Part shown: piece by piece, positions 44,158 to 54,958 of the stretch
Layout of the letters: each line of letters starts with the position of its first letter
How positions within the stretch are numbered: position 1 is the first letter of the stretch
From: Eurosta solidaginis
Taxonomy: Eukaryota; Arthropoda; Insecta; Diptera; Tephritidae
NCBI RefSeq assembly: GCF_040869045.1
Contig: NC_090322.1
Span: 190,277,477 to 190,341,476 of the forward strand
Reading direction: 5' to 3'
Length of the DNA stretch: 64,000 bases
The notes under the pieces: model-generated
Seen by the model: the letters and a program-made list of their open reading frames with translations, nothing else
Database searches by the model: none
Told to the model about the DNA's origin: nothing
Program-made: the position numbers and the translations under genes

Positions 44158-46289
44158 CAATTCGGAAATTTAATTTTAGTTATGAAAGAAACGTATCTTC
44201 CTTTAGACCTTAGGACTTTGCGAAGGCCAATTTTAAAAAGTTAAATCGCGATCTATCTCGAATAGTGTGGCCAATATTTAATGCTGATGTGGAGCAAAGC
44301 GTTTCTCACTTTTACAATACCATTTACTGTCTTTTTGAAAAATACGTACCTAAGCGGATTTGTGTACATTCCGATACAAGCCAAGTATGGTTCACTAAAG
44401 AGCTGAAAATTTTAAAGAATAAAAAGTCTCGATCTTTCAAGTTGTTCAAAAAGACGGGTTTACATAACCATTACTTGCAGTACTCGATTCTACGCTGCAA
44501 GTATTTTCAATTGAACAAAAGGTGTTACAAAGCTTATCTTTGTAAAATGAAAAGAAATATAACTTGCAACCCGAAGGCATTTTACGGATTCGTAAACTCT
44601 AAACGCAGGGTGAAAGGGTTTCCATCATCCATGAAATTCCAAGATAATACTTCCAGCGATGATCAAGAGATCGCCGACTTCTTTGCGGAATTTTTCAAAT
44701 CAAATTACTCTATTGAGACCAACGTTTCACCTAATGAATACACATACCATATTGATTCATTTTATTCAATCAGAGCTCCATTTCTATCTTCAGAAGATGT
44801 ATTATCTTATTTAAAAACTTTAAAAGTATCATATTCATACGGCCCAGACAGGATCCCGACACACTTTCTTAAAAAATGTGCTGCAAACATCTATCAGCCG
44901 CTAACAGATTTATTTAATTTATCTTTAATTTATGGCGTTTTCCCAACAATATGGAAGGAATCTTTTCTTATTCCGCTTCATAAAAATGGAAGCAGGTCTT
45001 CAATAGGAAACTACCCGGGGCATGCAAAGTTATCCGCTATCCCAAAGTTATTTGAGGCTATTGTTACCCACCACCTATCATTCTCTATTTCCCTTATAAT
45101 TGCAAGCTCGCAGCATGGGTTCTGTAAGGGCAAATCACCTATCAGCAATTTACTAGAATTTACCACTCACGTTTCTAATAGATTTAGAAAAGGCCTTCAC
45201 ACTGATGTAATTTACACCGATTTCAGTAAAGCTTTCGACAAAGTATCACACCCATTACTTATTCATAAGCTCAGTCAACTCGGTTTTCAACCCCGTCTTA
45301 TATGTTGGATTTCTTCGTATCTTGGTTATCGTACGCAAAAAGTAATCTTTAAAAATACACTTTCTGGGGTCACCAATGTTTCTTCTGGTGATCCTCACGG
45401 CAGCCATCTTGGTCCGATTCTGTTCTTGTTGTTCATAAACGATTTATCTGGTACAATTAAATACTCAAAAATCTTGATGTACGCAGACGATGTAAAACTT
45501 TTCAAATCATGTGCCTCGGTTGAGGAACATTCCTTGCTTCAAATGGATTTAAATCACTTGGTTACCTGGTGCAATGTAAATTATATGCCGCTCAATCTCA
45601 AAAAATGTAAATTCATGTGTTTTTCTCGGAGAGTTTCGCCACCAGCTTCATATACAATTAACAACTATAGTCTAGAAACTGTAAATAATTTTATTGACTT
45701 GGGAGTCATGATGGATTCCAAACTTAGTTTCAATCTTCATATTAATGCTACAGTGAATAAAGGCACATGTGTTTTTGCATTTGTTAAACGGTGGTCAAAA
45801 GAATTTAACGACCCTTACATAACTAAAGCACTTTTTACAACATTAGTTAGGCCAATATTAGAATACGGCTCGATAATTTGGAATCCGCGTTATCAAGTCC
45901 ATGCAGACAGTCTCGAATCAATACAAAAGCAATTTTTACTATTTGCCTTAAGAAATTTAACTAATCTTCCACCTTATACTAATCGATTAAAGCTTATCAA
46001 TATTCCAACTCTTGCTAGTCGAAGGGAAATGCTTGGTGTAATATTTATGACAAAACTTTTAAATGGATCAATTTCGAGCCCATTTCTTCTGAATGAAGTG
46101 AACTTTTGCGTTCCCTCTCGGACATCGAGACACTTCAAACCTCTTCTGCTGAAACAATGTAGAACAAATTTCGAACAAAATGAACCTTTTCGGCGTTTAT
46201 GCCAAGATTATAACTCTCACTCAAACACATTTGATAGCTCGGACTCCCTTTTTTCTATAAAAAAGATTGTTCTCACCTCTCTTAATTAA
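44158..46289 (+). CDS. CR1-like LINE ORF2 remnant: reverse transcriptase without endonuclease
   Basis: The in-frame code starts after TAG at 44211 with DFAKANFKKLNRDLSR. The only start in the first part is GTG at 44265, so no genuine initiation codon is seen. From there 674 codons are open. RT landmarks by residue from 44265: YGPDRIPTHFL near 192, the motif A stretch YTDFSKAFDKVSHPLL near 316-331, SSGDPHGSHLGP near 373, YADDVKLF near 405, then FIDLGVMMDSKLSF and YGSIIWNP of the thumb. The usual SG-VPQ-G box reads SGDPHG, two changes at conserved sites, so activity is doubtful. The segment 44165-44210 encodes NFSYERNVSSFRP, the tail of the missing endonuclease. RT for target-primed reverse transcription is the family role. 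The long open frame argues for recent origin. Confidence 0.8.
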
Positions 46290-46449
46290 TGTATAATACG
46301 TTTGCTTCTGTTCTCTTTAAGTATTACGCTTGGCTGATGAAATTTCTTCTGTAGCTGAGCAGTCTCAGATCGTGACGCTTGACAAACCGCTGCCCATCAA
46401 AGACTCGGCAAAATAAAAAAAATCAAAAATAAAAAAATAAAAAAAAAGT
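46290..46449 (+). other. 3' UTR and A-rich tail of the CR1-like LINE
   Basis: About 120 bp of unique sequence follows the ORF2 stop. An irregular tail of AAAATAAAAAAAATC-type repeats then runs to 46449. An A-rich end is expected for a reverse-transcribed LINE copy. Confidence 0.6.
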
Positions 46450-48278
46450 TATTATATATATGGTTTCATTGGGCCACTTGAGGGCAGCGCGCTGCCACAA
46501 CGTCCATTAAAAAAAAAAAATCGTATGTATATTATTCCAAACTATGGCTTGCCGCCATCTTTTTCCAAATTGCTCCACCAACACACAAATAATGCGCTAA
46601 GGCCAGAACCATGTGCGTAGGTTTCTGCGTAATTGAGGTTATTATATATTTAGATATATTCTGATTTCATGGTTTACTCCAAGTAAGATAATTTTTTTAG
46701 TTTTTTAAATGATTTAAATTTAATTTTTTGTCATTTCGATTCCCGCACTATCCGCCATTTTGTTCTCTACCGCATGAATAGCGTCCTTTTATGGCACTCG
46801 GTTGAGTTGTGAGGAAAACGAACTTGACGCGACGACGTTAAAAAACGAAGTGCAGCCGCTTCTTTCTATTAAAATAACAAACATTAATTCCCAAAAAAAT
46901 ATTCAAACACGTCTCACGAAAAAACTATTAGAAGTTTTATTTATTTGTAAAGTAAACAAACAAAGAGTTAATCAACAAAAGCTTGATCAACAAAAATTCG
47001 ATCAACAAAAAGTTGATTGCAATTGTTGCACATCCCGTTCACGATAGTAAATTTTCAGAATTAGCAAACAATTCATTAAAAAAATTAGCAACCTAAAGGT
47101 TTTTAAACGATTTTTAGATGAAGTTATAGAAAAACAAATTATACTTTGTGTCTTTACAACTGGGTATATACATATATCCTCTGTATAAATTTACATCTTA
47201 GTACATATGTACGTATGCATAAATTTATTGGTTTTTATGCTTTCGCATTTTTTTTATTCCAATTTTCTCCCTCACTCTTCATCACCATGCATGCGATGTG
47301 CCACCTCCATCCTCAACATTTGCGAGACGGTCGTTTACAATTCGATTTTGTTGCTGCGCATCATCGCCAAAATAGCCGCTTACCGTGTTCGATTAGAAAC
47401 ATTATTCAAGCCTCAAGGGATGATGTGTTTCTACTCTTTGTGAAATCCCAGTAGTAAATCGCCGCAAGCCTCCCGGGTAGACTCGTTTGTGTGAAGCTAC
47501 ATACCTTACTTAAGTTCAAGCGTTAAAGTGTTAGCCTCAAACGTCGTCGTATATACAGACGCATGTCATTGATATCAGCGTGATTATTGCTTTAACCTAC
47601 TTACGTTTTACGGCCTCCCCTATTCTTATATTGTCCATCATTTATCTTCTATTGTTTATTTGCTGCCGCTGCCGGGGTGGCGTTTTTTTTACACGCTAGC
47701 TAAAGTGAATTTTTCATTTCATTTTCTGTCAGCGCCGGTATGTGATGATTCGCTGTATCATTTGGGCGCAACTAGACAAACAACAACAACAAGTAGTGCA
47801 ACAAGTGTACGTGGTATAATGAATTACGAAAATCACATACCTTGAATGAGTATGAATGAGTTGATTGATTAGTTATTATCATGCCTCTGAGCATGCGTAG
47901 GTATGTATGTGAGTGTCGACATTTATTTCTGTTTTGTTTTGTTTGAGTTATTCTGTGATTAATAACACCTCTGAGGCATAATAGAGGGCATGGCAAGAAT
48001 CACAAATAAAGAAGTAATTGGCTGTGATAACAAAAGAGTAGATAAAAAAATAATAAATATTTTAATAAGTTCTCGTATGCAGGTGTGTGAACGCACTAAA
48101 AGTAAAACAATAGCCTATTGTTGATCTTCGTCATAAATAAAATGTAAATCTCAAGGAGATAAAGCGAACTGTGATTAGATATTAAAAAGTGTTGGAGTTT
48201 CATTCAGTAAACAGTTTTACCGTTAGACGCGTTAATATACAGAATATTTTCCTTTGGGGTTCTAAGTCCCTTTCGCGT
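46450..48278. other. No gene recognised
   Basis: Two small features. A perfect 14-bp palindrome GGCAGCGCGCTGCC lies at 46483-46496. A 15-bp unit (GATCAACAAAAAGTT-like) is repeated three to four times at 46975-47020, in a frame reading NQQKLDQQKFDQQKVD. That frame (46802-47047) starts at TTG and has no other support. The stretch 47280-47450 has higher coding-like composition but no recognisable domain. Confidence 0.35.
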
Positions 48279-49060
48279 TAGTTGTTGTTGTTATCAAATA
48301 GGTGCTAGCACTCACAATTTGTTATCAAGATCCTCTAACAGGAGTGCAAGGAAACTTGCAGTTTCAATACGGATGAACGAGAGAGTGTTATAGGCGTTGG
48401 TTCCACATTGTAATTACAGATATTGTCGGTGTCATGTGGGAACACATTGCAAGCAGGACATACGTTATGTATGTCGGCGTTGATTCCTTATATGTAATTT
48501 AACCTGTTACATTATCGGTCTCTTTAGGGAGAATCCTTCCCTTTTCTGCGCGTTCAGGGTATTTATCTTTAAGAAAGGGGTTCGCCGGACAATACCTGGC
48601 ATAGAGGTCCGACGCCTTTTTGTGGATATCACTGAGGGCCTGTTAATTTTTCTTTTACATACTGCTGCGTTCTCAGGTGCCCTATTTCCTCATAATGCTT
48701 GCTGAAAATACTTCTTAAGCCCCTGGGAGGTGGACCTCTTTAACCAGATGTCTGTTGGGATGCCCAGGCTTCTGGGTATTCAACAGAAACTGTTTGTTCA
48801 GCATTTTATTTCTCTCCCTAATGGGGAGTACTCTTGCTTCACCGTGTAGTTGGTATTCTGGGGACATAAGAATACACCCCGTAGCGATTCTGAGAGCAGT
48901 GTTTTGGTAGGGCTGTATTTTCCTCCAGTGAGTAAGCTTTAGGCTTGGCGACCATATCGGGAACGCGTAGCATATAAGCGGCTGGCCAATTGTAAGTAGC
49001 TCTGGATTTAAGGTACACTTGCGGTTGCATGCTCGCTCGTTGCATGCAACCCCATTTAAT
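48279..49060 (-). pseudogene. Jockey-clade LINE 3' fragment (RT C-terminus and 3' tail)
   Basis: On the minus strand the sequence encodes WPAAYMLRVPDMVAKPK, then in neighbouring frames NTALRIATGCILMSPEYQLH, EARVLPIRERNKMLNKQF and LLNTQKPGHPNRH. This is the standard order for the RT C-terminal region of Jockey-like proteins. It continues to YPERAEKGRILP and a CPACNVFPHDT-like Cys/His end. The 3' terminus is a (CAA)n-type tail at 48279-48292. Several frameshifts are present, and everything upstream of the RT thumb is missing. Confidence 0.72.
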
Positions 49061-49269
49061 TTATTGCGCCCCTCTCACGTTAGTCGTTATACAGTTTTGA
49101 CCCTGACTGAACATATCTAGCATAAAATTGAGAAATACCTTCCAAGCATATATTATCTAGAGAAAAATGCAAGCACGGACATTTTTATAAATGCATTCTG
49201 CGCCCTGACGCTGCACTGCATAGGGTGGTCATATGGAACATAGCTAAGGCCCTAAAATACCAGGAATAT

Positions 49270-49466
49270 GTCTAGGTATCTTTCTGAACTCCGCCTTTGC
49301 CTTTCAACAATGTTCCAAAACAGGCAATCATTGACAGTCTCAACGAGATTGAAGTACTTGGGCTGAATGCTAAACGTTCAACAACCAACTGCATAGGCGG
49401 GTCGATTTTTTTGATGGATGACCTACTTCGGATTGCTCATGTTTTAGCATCTCATCGGGTTACGAG
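49270..49466 (+). pseudogene. R1/LOA/I-type LINE RT fragment, left of the gypsy insertion
   Basis: PFNNVPKQAIIDSLNEIEV matches RT motif A of the R1/LOA/I group (DIEGAFNNV...). The similarity fades downstream and the sequence is cut at 49466 by the retrotransposon. The continuation is at 54083-54590. Confidence 0.5.
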
Positions 49467-49641
49467 TGTTGTAGTTATCACTTGTTCCACACAATGACAA
49501 TCTTTATTTCAATTCATATTAAGGTTGCCAGATATAATAAATGTTATAGTTATGACAATTCATGTTTGCTTAAGGTAGCCAGATTATACTTATAAGTAAT
49601 ATAGTAATATTAGAAATTCATTATTTAATATGTATACAACA
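49467..49641 (-). repeat. 3' LTR of the Ty3/gypsy element
   Basis: 175 bp, bounded by TGTTGTA and TACAACA inverted ends, and 97% identical to the LTR at 53908-54082 by my reading (five substitutions). In element sense (minus strand) it lies downstream of integrase. Confidence 0.92.
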
Positions 49642-50045
49642 CGCCCCCCTTTTAGATATTTTATTTACATATTTATTTCATCTCTCCCCCTTTTTGTGTT
49701 GTTGTTATTTTATTTATTTGTTGTTTTTTTTTTGTTTTTTTTTTGTTTGTGTCTTAAAAGCTACGTAGTGGTTTAATAATTCATCTACATAACAAAGTTA
49801 TTACATTATATTATTATGTAAATTAAGCTACGCTATTTTCTTATGTGTCGCCCTGATCTCAATTTCATGGGAGCGGTGAAGCTGTTCCTTTTTAATGCTC
49901 CGGTGTTCTCACTGCTGTCGGGCCTAACGTGGATCTAGTTTCGCCTAAATCTTTTGCCATTACTATCTACTACTATGACTGATCTGGGCTCTTTAGATAC
50001 CTCAACAACTCGTCCCTTCTCCCATCTTTTATCGTTCGTAGATTT

Positions 50046-51044
50046 TTAATTAAATATGGGCATGTTATTTTCAAAATTTTTGCGACTAGTGGCAGTTTTG
50101 TTATAATATGCTTTCATCTTCATTGTATAGTATTTATGGTGGTCACGATACTCATTCTTATCCACAACTTTAGGATAGAGCTTAAGTACTGAGCTGGAAA
50201 TCCTTGTACCTAAGTTGCTTGACATTAAAAGCTGTGCAGGGGAATATTTTAAGAATGTATTTGTCTTAAGGCTTAGCAGGCCTAAATATGGATCTGTTCC
50301 TGACTCATGACATTTAGTTAACATCTTTTTTATGGTGTTTATTGACCTTTCCGCTAATCCATTGGACTGACGATAGTTCGGACTGCTTTTAATGTGTTCT
50401 ATTTGCCACTGTGACATAAAACTTTGAAATTTTGCTGAATTGAAAGGAGGTGCTCCGTCTGATACTAAGGTTTTAGGAATGCCATGTCGGACGAAAATCT
50501 TTTTTAGCTAGGATATTACATTATCTGCACTAGTAGAGGCAACTTTGGAGATTTCGACAAATTTGGAATAATAATCAACGACAAGTATGTAAAGATTCTT
50601 CCGCCATTCAAAAATGTCAGTTCCGACTTTTTCGAAAGGTAAATCTGGTAGACCATGTGGAATGAGAATCTGGTTTGGCTTCGAATTTTTATATTGTTGA
50701 CATACTGTGCACTGGGAAATATATCTCTCAATATCGTGACTCATATTTGGCCAGTAGATCAGACCTCTGGCTCGGCTTTTACATTTTTCTACTCCAAAAT
50801 GTCCATCACGAACGTATTCAAGCATTTTTTGTTGTAACACTTTGGGAACAAAAATAGCCCCATTTTTGAAAACAACATCATTTATCTTGTGGAATTCATA
50901 ACGAAAGTTCCAAAACTTCTGTATGTCATCAGGTACATGCCTTTTATGTTCAGGCCATCCCTCTTTAATAAATTTTTTGATTGTTTTTATATATGAGTCA
51001 CACTTCGACTCCGCTTTAACGAGGTTAAGAAGTGTATCGGGCAC
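50046..51044 (-). pseudogene. Gypsy integrase
   Basis: The minus frame from 51044 holds an H2C2 zinc-binding domain: HFGVEKCKSRARGLIYWP, then CTVCQQYK. The DDE core follows: GTDIFEW (first Asp), LVSDGAPPFNS (second Asp), SSPNYRQSNGLAERSINT (Glu). All three catalytic acids are present. The sequence is continuous apart from one TAG at about 50507, between SADNVIS and LKKIFVRHGIPK. Integrase inserts the element's cDNA into the chromosome (family knowledge). Preservation of the catalytic triad indicates decay began recently. Confidence 0.9.
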
Positions 51045-51047
51045 TGC

Positions 51048-51655
51048 TTAATTGCATTTAAACATGCCTACGTGTATTTGAATCTTTTTATCTATCAAAT
51101 TTTCTGTTTTATTTAAAGGTGCTCTAGACAAGGCGTCTGCAACGACTAATTCTCTACCGGGCTTATAGATCACATTTAAATTATACGATTGAAGCGAAAG
51201 TAGCATTCTCTGCAAACGAGGAGGAACTGACCTTATCGGTTTTTTAAACAACGGAATGAGAGGTTTATGATCGCTTTCAACAACGACATCTTGACAATAC
51301 ACGAATTTATGAAATTTGGACACTGCAAATACAATTGCATATAACTCTTTTTCTATCTGCGCGTAGTTTTGTTGGGTCTCAGTTAGTGTTTTAGAAGCGA
51401 ATGCAATCGGCTTATTATTTTGCATAAGGACTGCTCCTACGGCGAATTGTGACGAATCACATGATATTGTTATACTATTTTTCGGATCGAAAAATGCTAA
51501 ACACGGTGGACTAACAACAGACATTTTTAAACTTTGTAATGCTTTGCTATATTTTTCTTTAAGAGGTGTTGTAAAGGCATTGATTTTTCAGATAAGTTAG
51601 GGATAAAAGATCGAAAATAATTTACTAGTCCTAAAAAGCGTTGGACATCTTTCAC
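51048..51655 (-). pseudogene. Gypsy RT connection and RNase H domain
   Basis: 51655-51550 encodes KDVQRFLGLVNYFRSFIPNL, the RT thumb/connection. After a frameshift, 51524-51048 encodes SCDSSQFAVGAVLMQ, then FASKTLTETQQNYAQIEKEL, VESDHKPLIPLF and PGRELVVADALSRA. This is the Ty3/gypsy RNase H with its catalytic Asp (CDSS), Glu (EKEL) and Asp (SDHK). A TAA separates it from integrase, where an intact element would read through. Confidence 0.88.
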
Positions 51656-51656
51656 G

Positions 51657-51770
51657 CAGGGCCGCCGAGAGAAAATCCGGGCCCGGGGGAAAAACAAAAA
51701 TACGGGCCCCCATACAAAAATGAATGAATTCTCAGAATCAAAATTACCATCTTTTACATATTTATATGCA
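51657..51770. mobile_element. Possible hAT-type terminus inserted in the gypsy RT
   Basis: CAGGGCCGCCGAGAG and GGGCCCGGGGGA stand out as GC-rich sequence unlike the gypsy element. CAGGG-type starts are usual for hAT element ends. Only this piece is present. Tentative. Confidence 0.3.
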
Positions 51771-51816
51771 TTTGTATATACAAAGTATATTTAAGCGTAT
51801 ACATGCATACGTATTA

Positions 51817-51935
51817 GGCTGCGTCGATTTATTAACCGATATCGCGCCATCGATTTTTCGATAGGATTTGGGCTTAGGAAGAAAAAGTTCCACAACGCAT
51901 ACCCAAAAAAATAATTTTCGAGCCTGCGGAAAAAA
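51817..51935. mobile_element. Palindromic MITE family P, single arm
   Basis: It begins next to TA (51815-51816) and contains CCGATATCGCGCCATCGA, GATAGGATTTGGGCTTAG, ACGCATACCC and AATTTTCGAGCCTGCG. The second arm is absent, so it is a deletion product. Confidence 0.75.
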
Positions 51936-52019
51936 TAGCGAAAGGGTCAATTTTCAACCAAAACACTCCCCATAACCCAAAAGATATCTGTTTTTTTTTT
52001 TTTTTCAAAAAACAGTCTC

Positions 52020-52205
52020 CATTTTTAATAACTCTTTTCTTAATCTGTTTTGCAACATATACGGAATTTTACGAGGTGCATCTATAACTGGCGTAATGTT
52101 CTCATTTATTTTTAAATGTATTGGCTTTCTATTTATGTGACCGAGACCTTCAAATAAACTTTGGTACTCTTTATCAATTCTTGTTTTAAGGTAATGTTCT
52201 GTATC
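52020..52205 (-). pseudogene. Gypsy RT N-terminal fragment
   Basis: The minus frame encodes LKTRIDKEYQSLFEGLGHIN, then RKPIHLKINENITPVIDAPR and KIPYMLQNRLRKEL, the fingers region that precedes the RT palm in Ty3/gypsy. The sequence ends abruptly near 51990 in an oligo-T run. The palm with its YxDD box is not present anywhere before 51655. Confidence 0.8.
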
Positions 52206-52209
52206 TATA

Positions 52210-52584
52210 CGCGGCGGCCACCGTGGTGTGATGGTAGTGTGCTCCGCCTACCACACCATATGCCCTGGGTTCGCACCCCGGGAAAAGCAACATCAAAAAT
52301 TTTAGAAATAAGGTTTTTAAATAAGAAGAACATTTTTTTAAGCGGGGTCGCCCCTCGGCAGTGTTTGGCAAGCGCTCCGGGTGTATTTCTGACATGAAAA
52401 TCTCTCAGTGAAAACTCATCTGCCTTGCAGATGCCGTTGGGAGTCGGCATAAAACATGTAGGTCCCGTCCGACCAATTTGTAGGGGAAATCAAGAGGAGC
52501 ACGACGCAAATTGGAAGAGAAACTCGGCCTTAGATCTCTTCGGAGGCTATCGCGCCTTACATTTATTTTTTATTTTTATTTTTA
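52210..52584 (+). mobile_element. tRNA-derived SINE, full length, 12-bp target duplication, inside the gypsy element
   Basis: The head GCGGCGGCCACCGTGGTGTG precedes GATGGTAGTGTGC (A box) and GGTTCGCACCC (B box, 52268-52278). The body and tail match the 29726 copy closely. TCTGTATCTATA flanks it at 52198-52209 and 52585-52596. It is the youngest event recorded in this locus because it interrupts the gypsy element. Confidence 0.95.
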
Positions 52585-52601
52585 TCTGTATCTATATTCG
52601 C

Positions 52602-53030
52602 CTATTTTATTTGTATAAGACCATATTTCATAAGGTCATATTTACCTATAATAGCTCTGACATTTTCTTTAATTATGATGAATTCAAACGATGCTAATAT
52701 ATTGCCTAATGTAGCATTAATTTTACATTTTCCTATAATGGACACCTTTGATCCACCGAATGCAGTAAGAAAACCGTTTGCCTTACTCATTTCAATGCAA
52801 TTATTGTGATTTATTTGTTTTAATGTATTAAGAGACATTACATTTGCTTCTGCACCAGTATCCATCTCACATTGAATTTTTCTATTATTAACAACTATTT
52901 CTTTAGAAAAATTGGCGTTGTAACTATGTACGCTATTAATATTTACACTCAAAGTGCCAATGAAAAAATTTTCTGTTTCTGAACTATCAAACTCGTCTAA
53001 ACTGTTCTTTGTTTAACCTAACGCAATGGA
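52602..53030 (-). pseudogene. Gypsy aspartic protease region
   Basis: The minus frame encodes KIQCEMDTGAEANVMSL, with the DTGA active-site loop of retropepsins, then IIGKCKINATLG and the flap-side AIIGKYDLMKYGL. It is open for 116 codons. Upstream in the same frame a TAA at about 53013 separates it from gag. Confidence 0.85.
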
Positions 53031-53874
53031 ATTAATCTTTTTCTTTTTACAGAATTTTGAGAAGTGATTTGAACCCTGACAACTAAAGCATGTTTTACCT
53101 AGTGCTGGGGATTTGGATCTATGCTGCTGACCACATCTTTGACACGTACTTTGGCTTTCACTTTTCCCGCTAGTTTTCTGGTTTGAAGTTGCCGTTGTTG
53201 GCCTTGGTGTACGTCGACTTTCATTTTACTGCTTCGATTTTCCAGTATATTTCCTTACCATATTGACTGCATATTCATGGACTACTTCGTTTTGGCTGGA
53301 CATCTCCTTGGCTTGACTTTGATTGAGAATGTACGACTTGGCAGTAATTTCTGCTTTCGCTAGTGTTGAATTTTCAATATCCAAAAGCTTCATGCGCAAT
53401 TTGTCATCGCATAATCCGATTATGAAAACATCACGGACCATCTCAGATTCGTCAGTATTGTGTTCGCATGCTTTGAGTTAGAAAGCATTCAATTGTTTCA
53501 GCTGTTTTTTGACGTGACGAAAGGAATTTGTAGCGTTGAAAAATTAAATTCTTTTTTGGCTCGATCATAAGTTAAATTTGAGGTAAATGTGTTGAAAATT
53601 TTGATGCCCTCATCACCCAGTAAATGTAATAAAATTGCTATTTTTCGCGAATCTTCTTCCGCATCTAAATTACAGTTATGTAATTCTTAAATTTTTGAGA
53701 CCATGCTTTCCAAGCCTGACTTAGGTTAGGGACGGCAAATTTCATTTGCTCTGGTGGACGAAAAAAATTTTCCTTTACGACGGTTTGTGGTTTTATGATT
53801 GGTGGCGATAAAATACTTTTGACTGCTTCTTACGGACTATTTTCGCTTGACCCGGGTTCACTTTTTGTCGACAT
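53031..53874 (-). pseudogene. Gypsy gag with zinc knuckles
   Basis: The minus start codon is at 53874-53872, followed by MSTKSEPGSSENSP and an early TAA. FRPPEQMKFAVPNLSQAWKA begins the capsid-like part. IAILLHLLGDEGIKIFNTFT and DVFIIGLCDDKLRMKLL continue it in other frames. Near 53140-53050 CQRCGQQHRSKSP is followed by a canonical CX2CX4HX4C knuckle (CFSCQGSNHFSKFC). Multiple frameshifts. Confidence 0.8.
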
Positions 53875-53907
53875 TAATTTATTTTAAATTAATTACACCT
53901 GATACCA

Positions 53908-54082
53908 TGTTGTAGTTATCACTTATTCCACACAATGACAGTCTTTATTTCAATTCATATTAAGGTTGCCAGATATAATAAATGTTATAGTTATGACAAT
54001 TCATGTTTGCTTAACGTAGCCAGATTATACATATAAGTAATATAGTAATATTAGAAGTTCATTATTTAATATGTATACAACA
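53908..54082 (-). repeat. 5' LTR of the Ty3/gypsy element
   Basis: Partner of 49467-49641, same 175-bp length and same TGTTGTA/TACAACA ends. Differences seen include G/A, A/G, G/C, T/A and A/G at single positions. Confidence 0.92.
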
Positions 54083-54600
54083 ACGATAATCTAGATGGAG
54101 AGATCTAGTCTTGTTTAGTTGGATATATAAAGTCCCGAATTTTACTAAGCTAAAGTAGGTATGGGTTACTCTACAAGAAAGCTACAACATAAAATAACTA
54201 GATAGTAATTTGTCGTGGGAAATCCATGTGGCCCAGTGGGAGAAAAAAACACTTCAGACCACAAAGGCAATAATCCCACAAAGCACTTCATCTAGAAATG
54301 TCCTTCAGTGTAAAATAGCATTAGAAAGAATACGCTAAGGGCGGAGCGTAAATCTGTACTGAGTTCCCGGTCTTTGGAAGGAATAAAGGGTGAATAGGCC
54401 TACGAGTTTCGCAATGGAATGTGCAGCACTCGATCCGTTTACGGTAGACCTATAAATAAAAACGAAAGGACGTGGATTTAGGCGCGGGATTGAAAAATCT
54501 CCAAGATCAGTCTCAGTGTAGATTAGACTAACAAAGTGGCTACTGGGTACATTCTATCTATGTGAGACTTTAATTGACCGACCAGTTTTACTGTGCATCT
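54083..54600 (+). pseudogene. R1/LOA/I-type LINE RT C-terminal fragment, right of the gypsy insertion
   Basis: In shifting frames: YKVPNFTKLK, LSWEIHVAQWEKKTLQTTKA, NRPTSFAMECAALDPFTVDL and, further on, further degenerate sequence. The order KVP-x-F...LSW-x-x-HV...KK-x-x matches the region after the YADD box in LOA/R1-type RT. It continues the fragment ending at 49466. Confidence 0.5.
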
Positions 54601-54655
54601 CGTGAGACACAAAGGTAGAGACGAGTTCTTTATTGTATGGAGTCGACCAAGGCTT

Positions 54656-54958
54656 TTGAAAGGTTGAGTGCCCCGAAAACTACCAATTGATGAGGGTTTT
54701 TACTCGGTATGTCGTATTTTTTAATGCGGATGTTGAAAGGGTTTCTTTTTCTTTGTATCTCGCCATTTGAAAGGTTGAGTGCCCCGAAAACTACCAAGTG
54801 ATGAGGGTTTTTACTTGGTCCGTCGTAATTTTTAATGCGGATGTTGAACGGGTTTCTTTTTCTTTGTATCTCGGCATTTGAAAGGTTGAGAGCCCCGAAC
54901 ACTACCAAGTGATGAGTGTTTTTACTCGGTCTTTCATAATTTTGAATGCGGGTGTTCT
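54656..54958 (-). repeat. 111-bp tandem repeat (2.7 copies) kept in an open minus frame
   Basis: TTGAAAGGTTGAGTGCCCC starts at 54656, 54767 and (variant) 54878. The period is a multiple of three, so the minus frame 54908-54630 reads a 37-residue unit, LVVFGALNLSNGEIQRKRNP followed by FNIRIK, nearly three times. The unit resembles no domain I know. Confidence 0.9.

Larger units (their letters stand above)
49467..54082 (-). mobile_element. Ty3/gypsy LTR retrotransposon, two LTRs, internally broken
   Basis: 4.6 kb in minus orientation: 5' LTR 54082-53908, a TGGTATCAGG primer-site-like sequence just inside it, then gag, protease, RT N-terminus, RNase H, integrase, and 3' LTR 49641-49467. Gene order with integrase last defines Ty3/gypsy. 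There is no third ORF after integrase, so no envelope. ACGA lies at the right flank (54083-54086) and one base off the left LTR (49462-49465), consistent with a 4-bp duplication. The RT palm is missing and replaced by two foreign fragments, and a SINE sits between protease and RT. Non-autonomous now. Confidence 0.9.

Noticed and set aside
46802..47047. 81-codon frame with NQQKLDQQKFDQQKVD
   Set aside because: It starts at TTG, is mostly composed of a short repeat, and has no homology that I recognise.
50655..50857. Two 60-codon plus frames
   Set aside because: They are antisense shadows of the integrase region on the minus strand.
49467..54082. Envelope-bearing retrovirus-like element
   Set aside because: After integrase only about 400 bp remain before the LTR, with no signal peptide or membrane-spanning frame.
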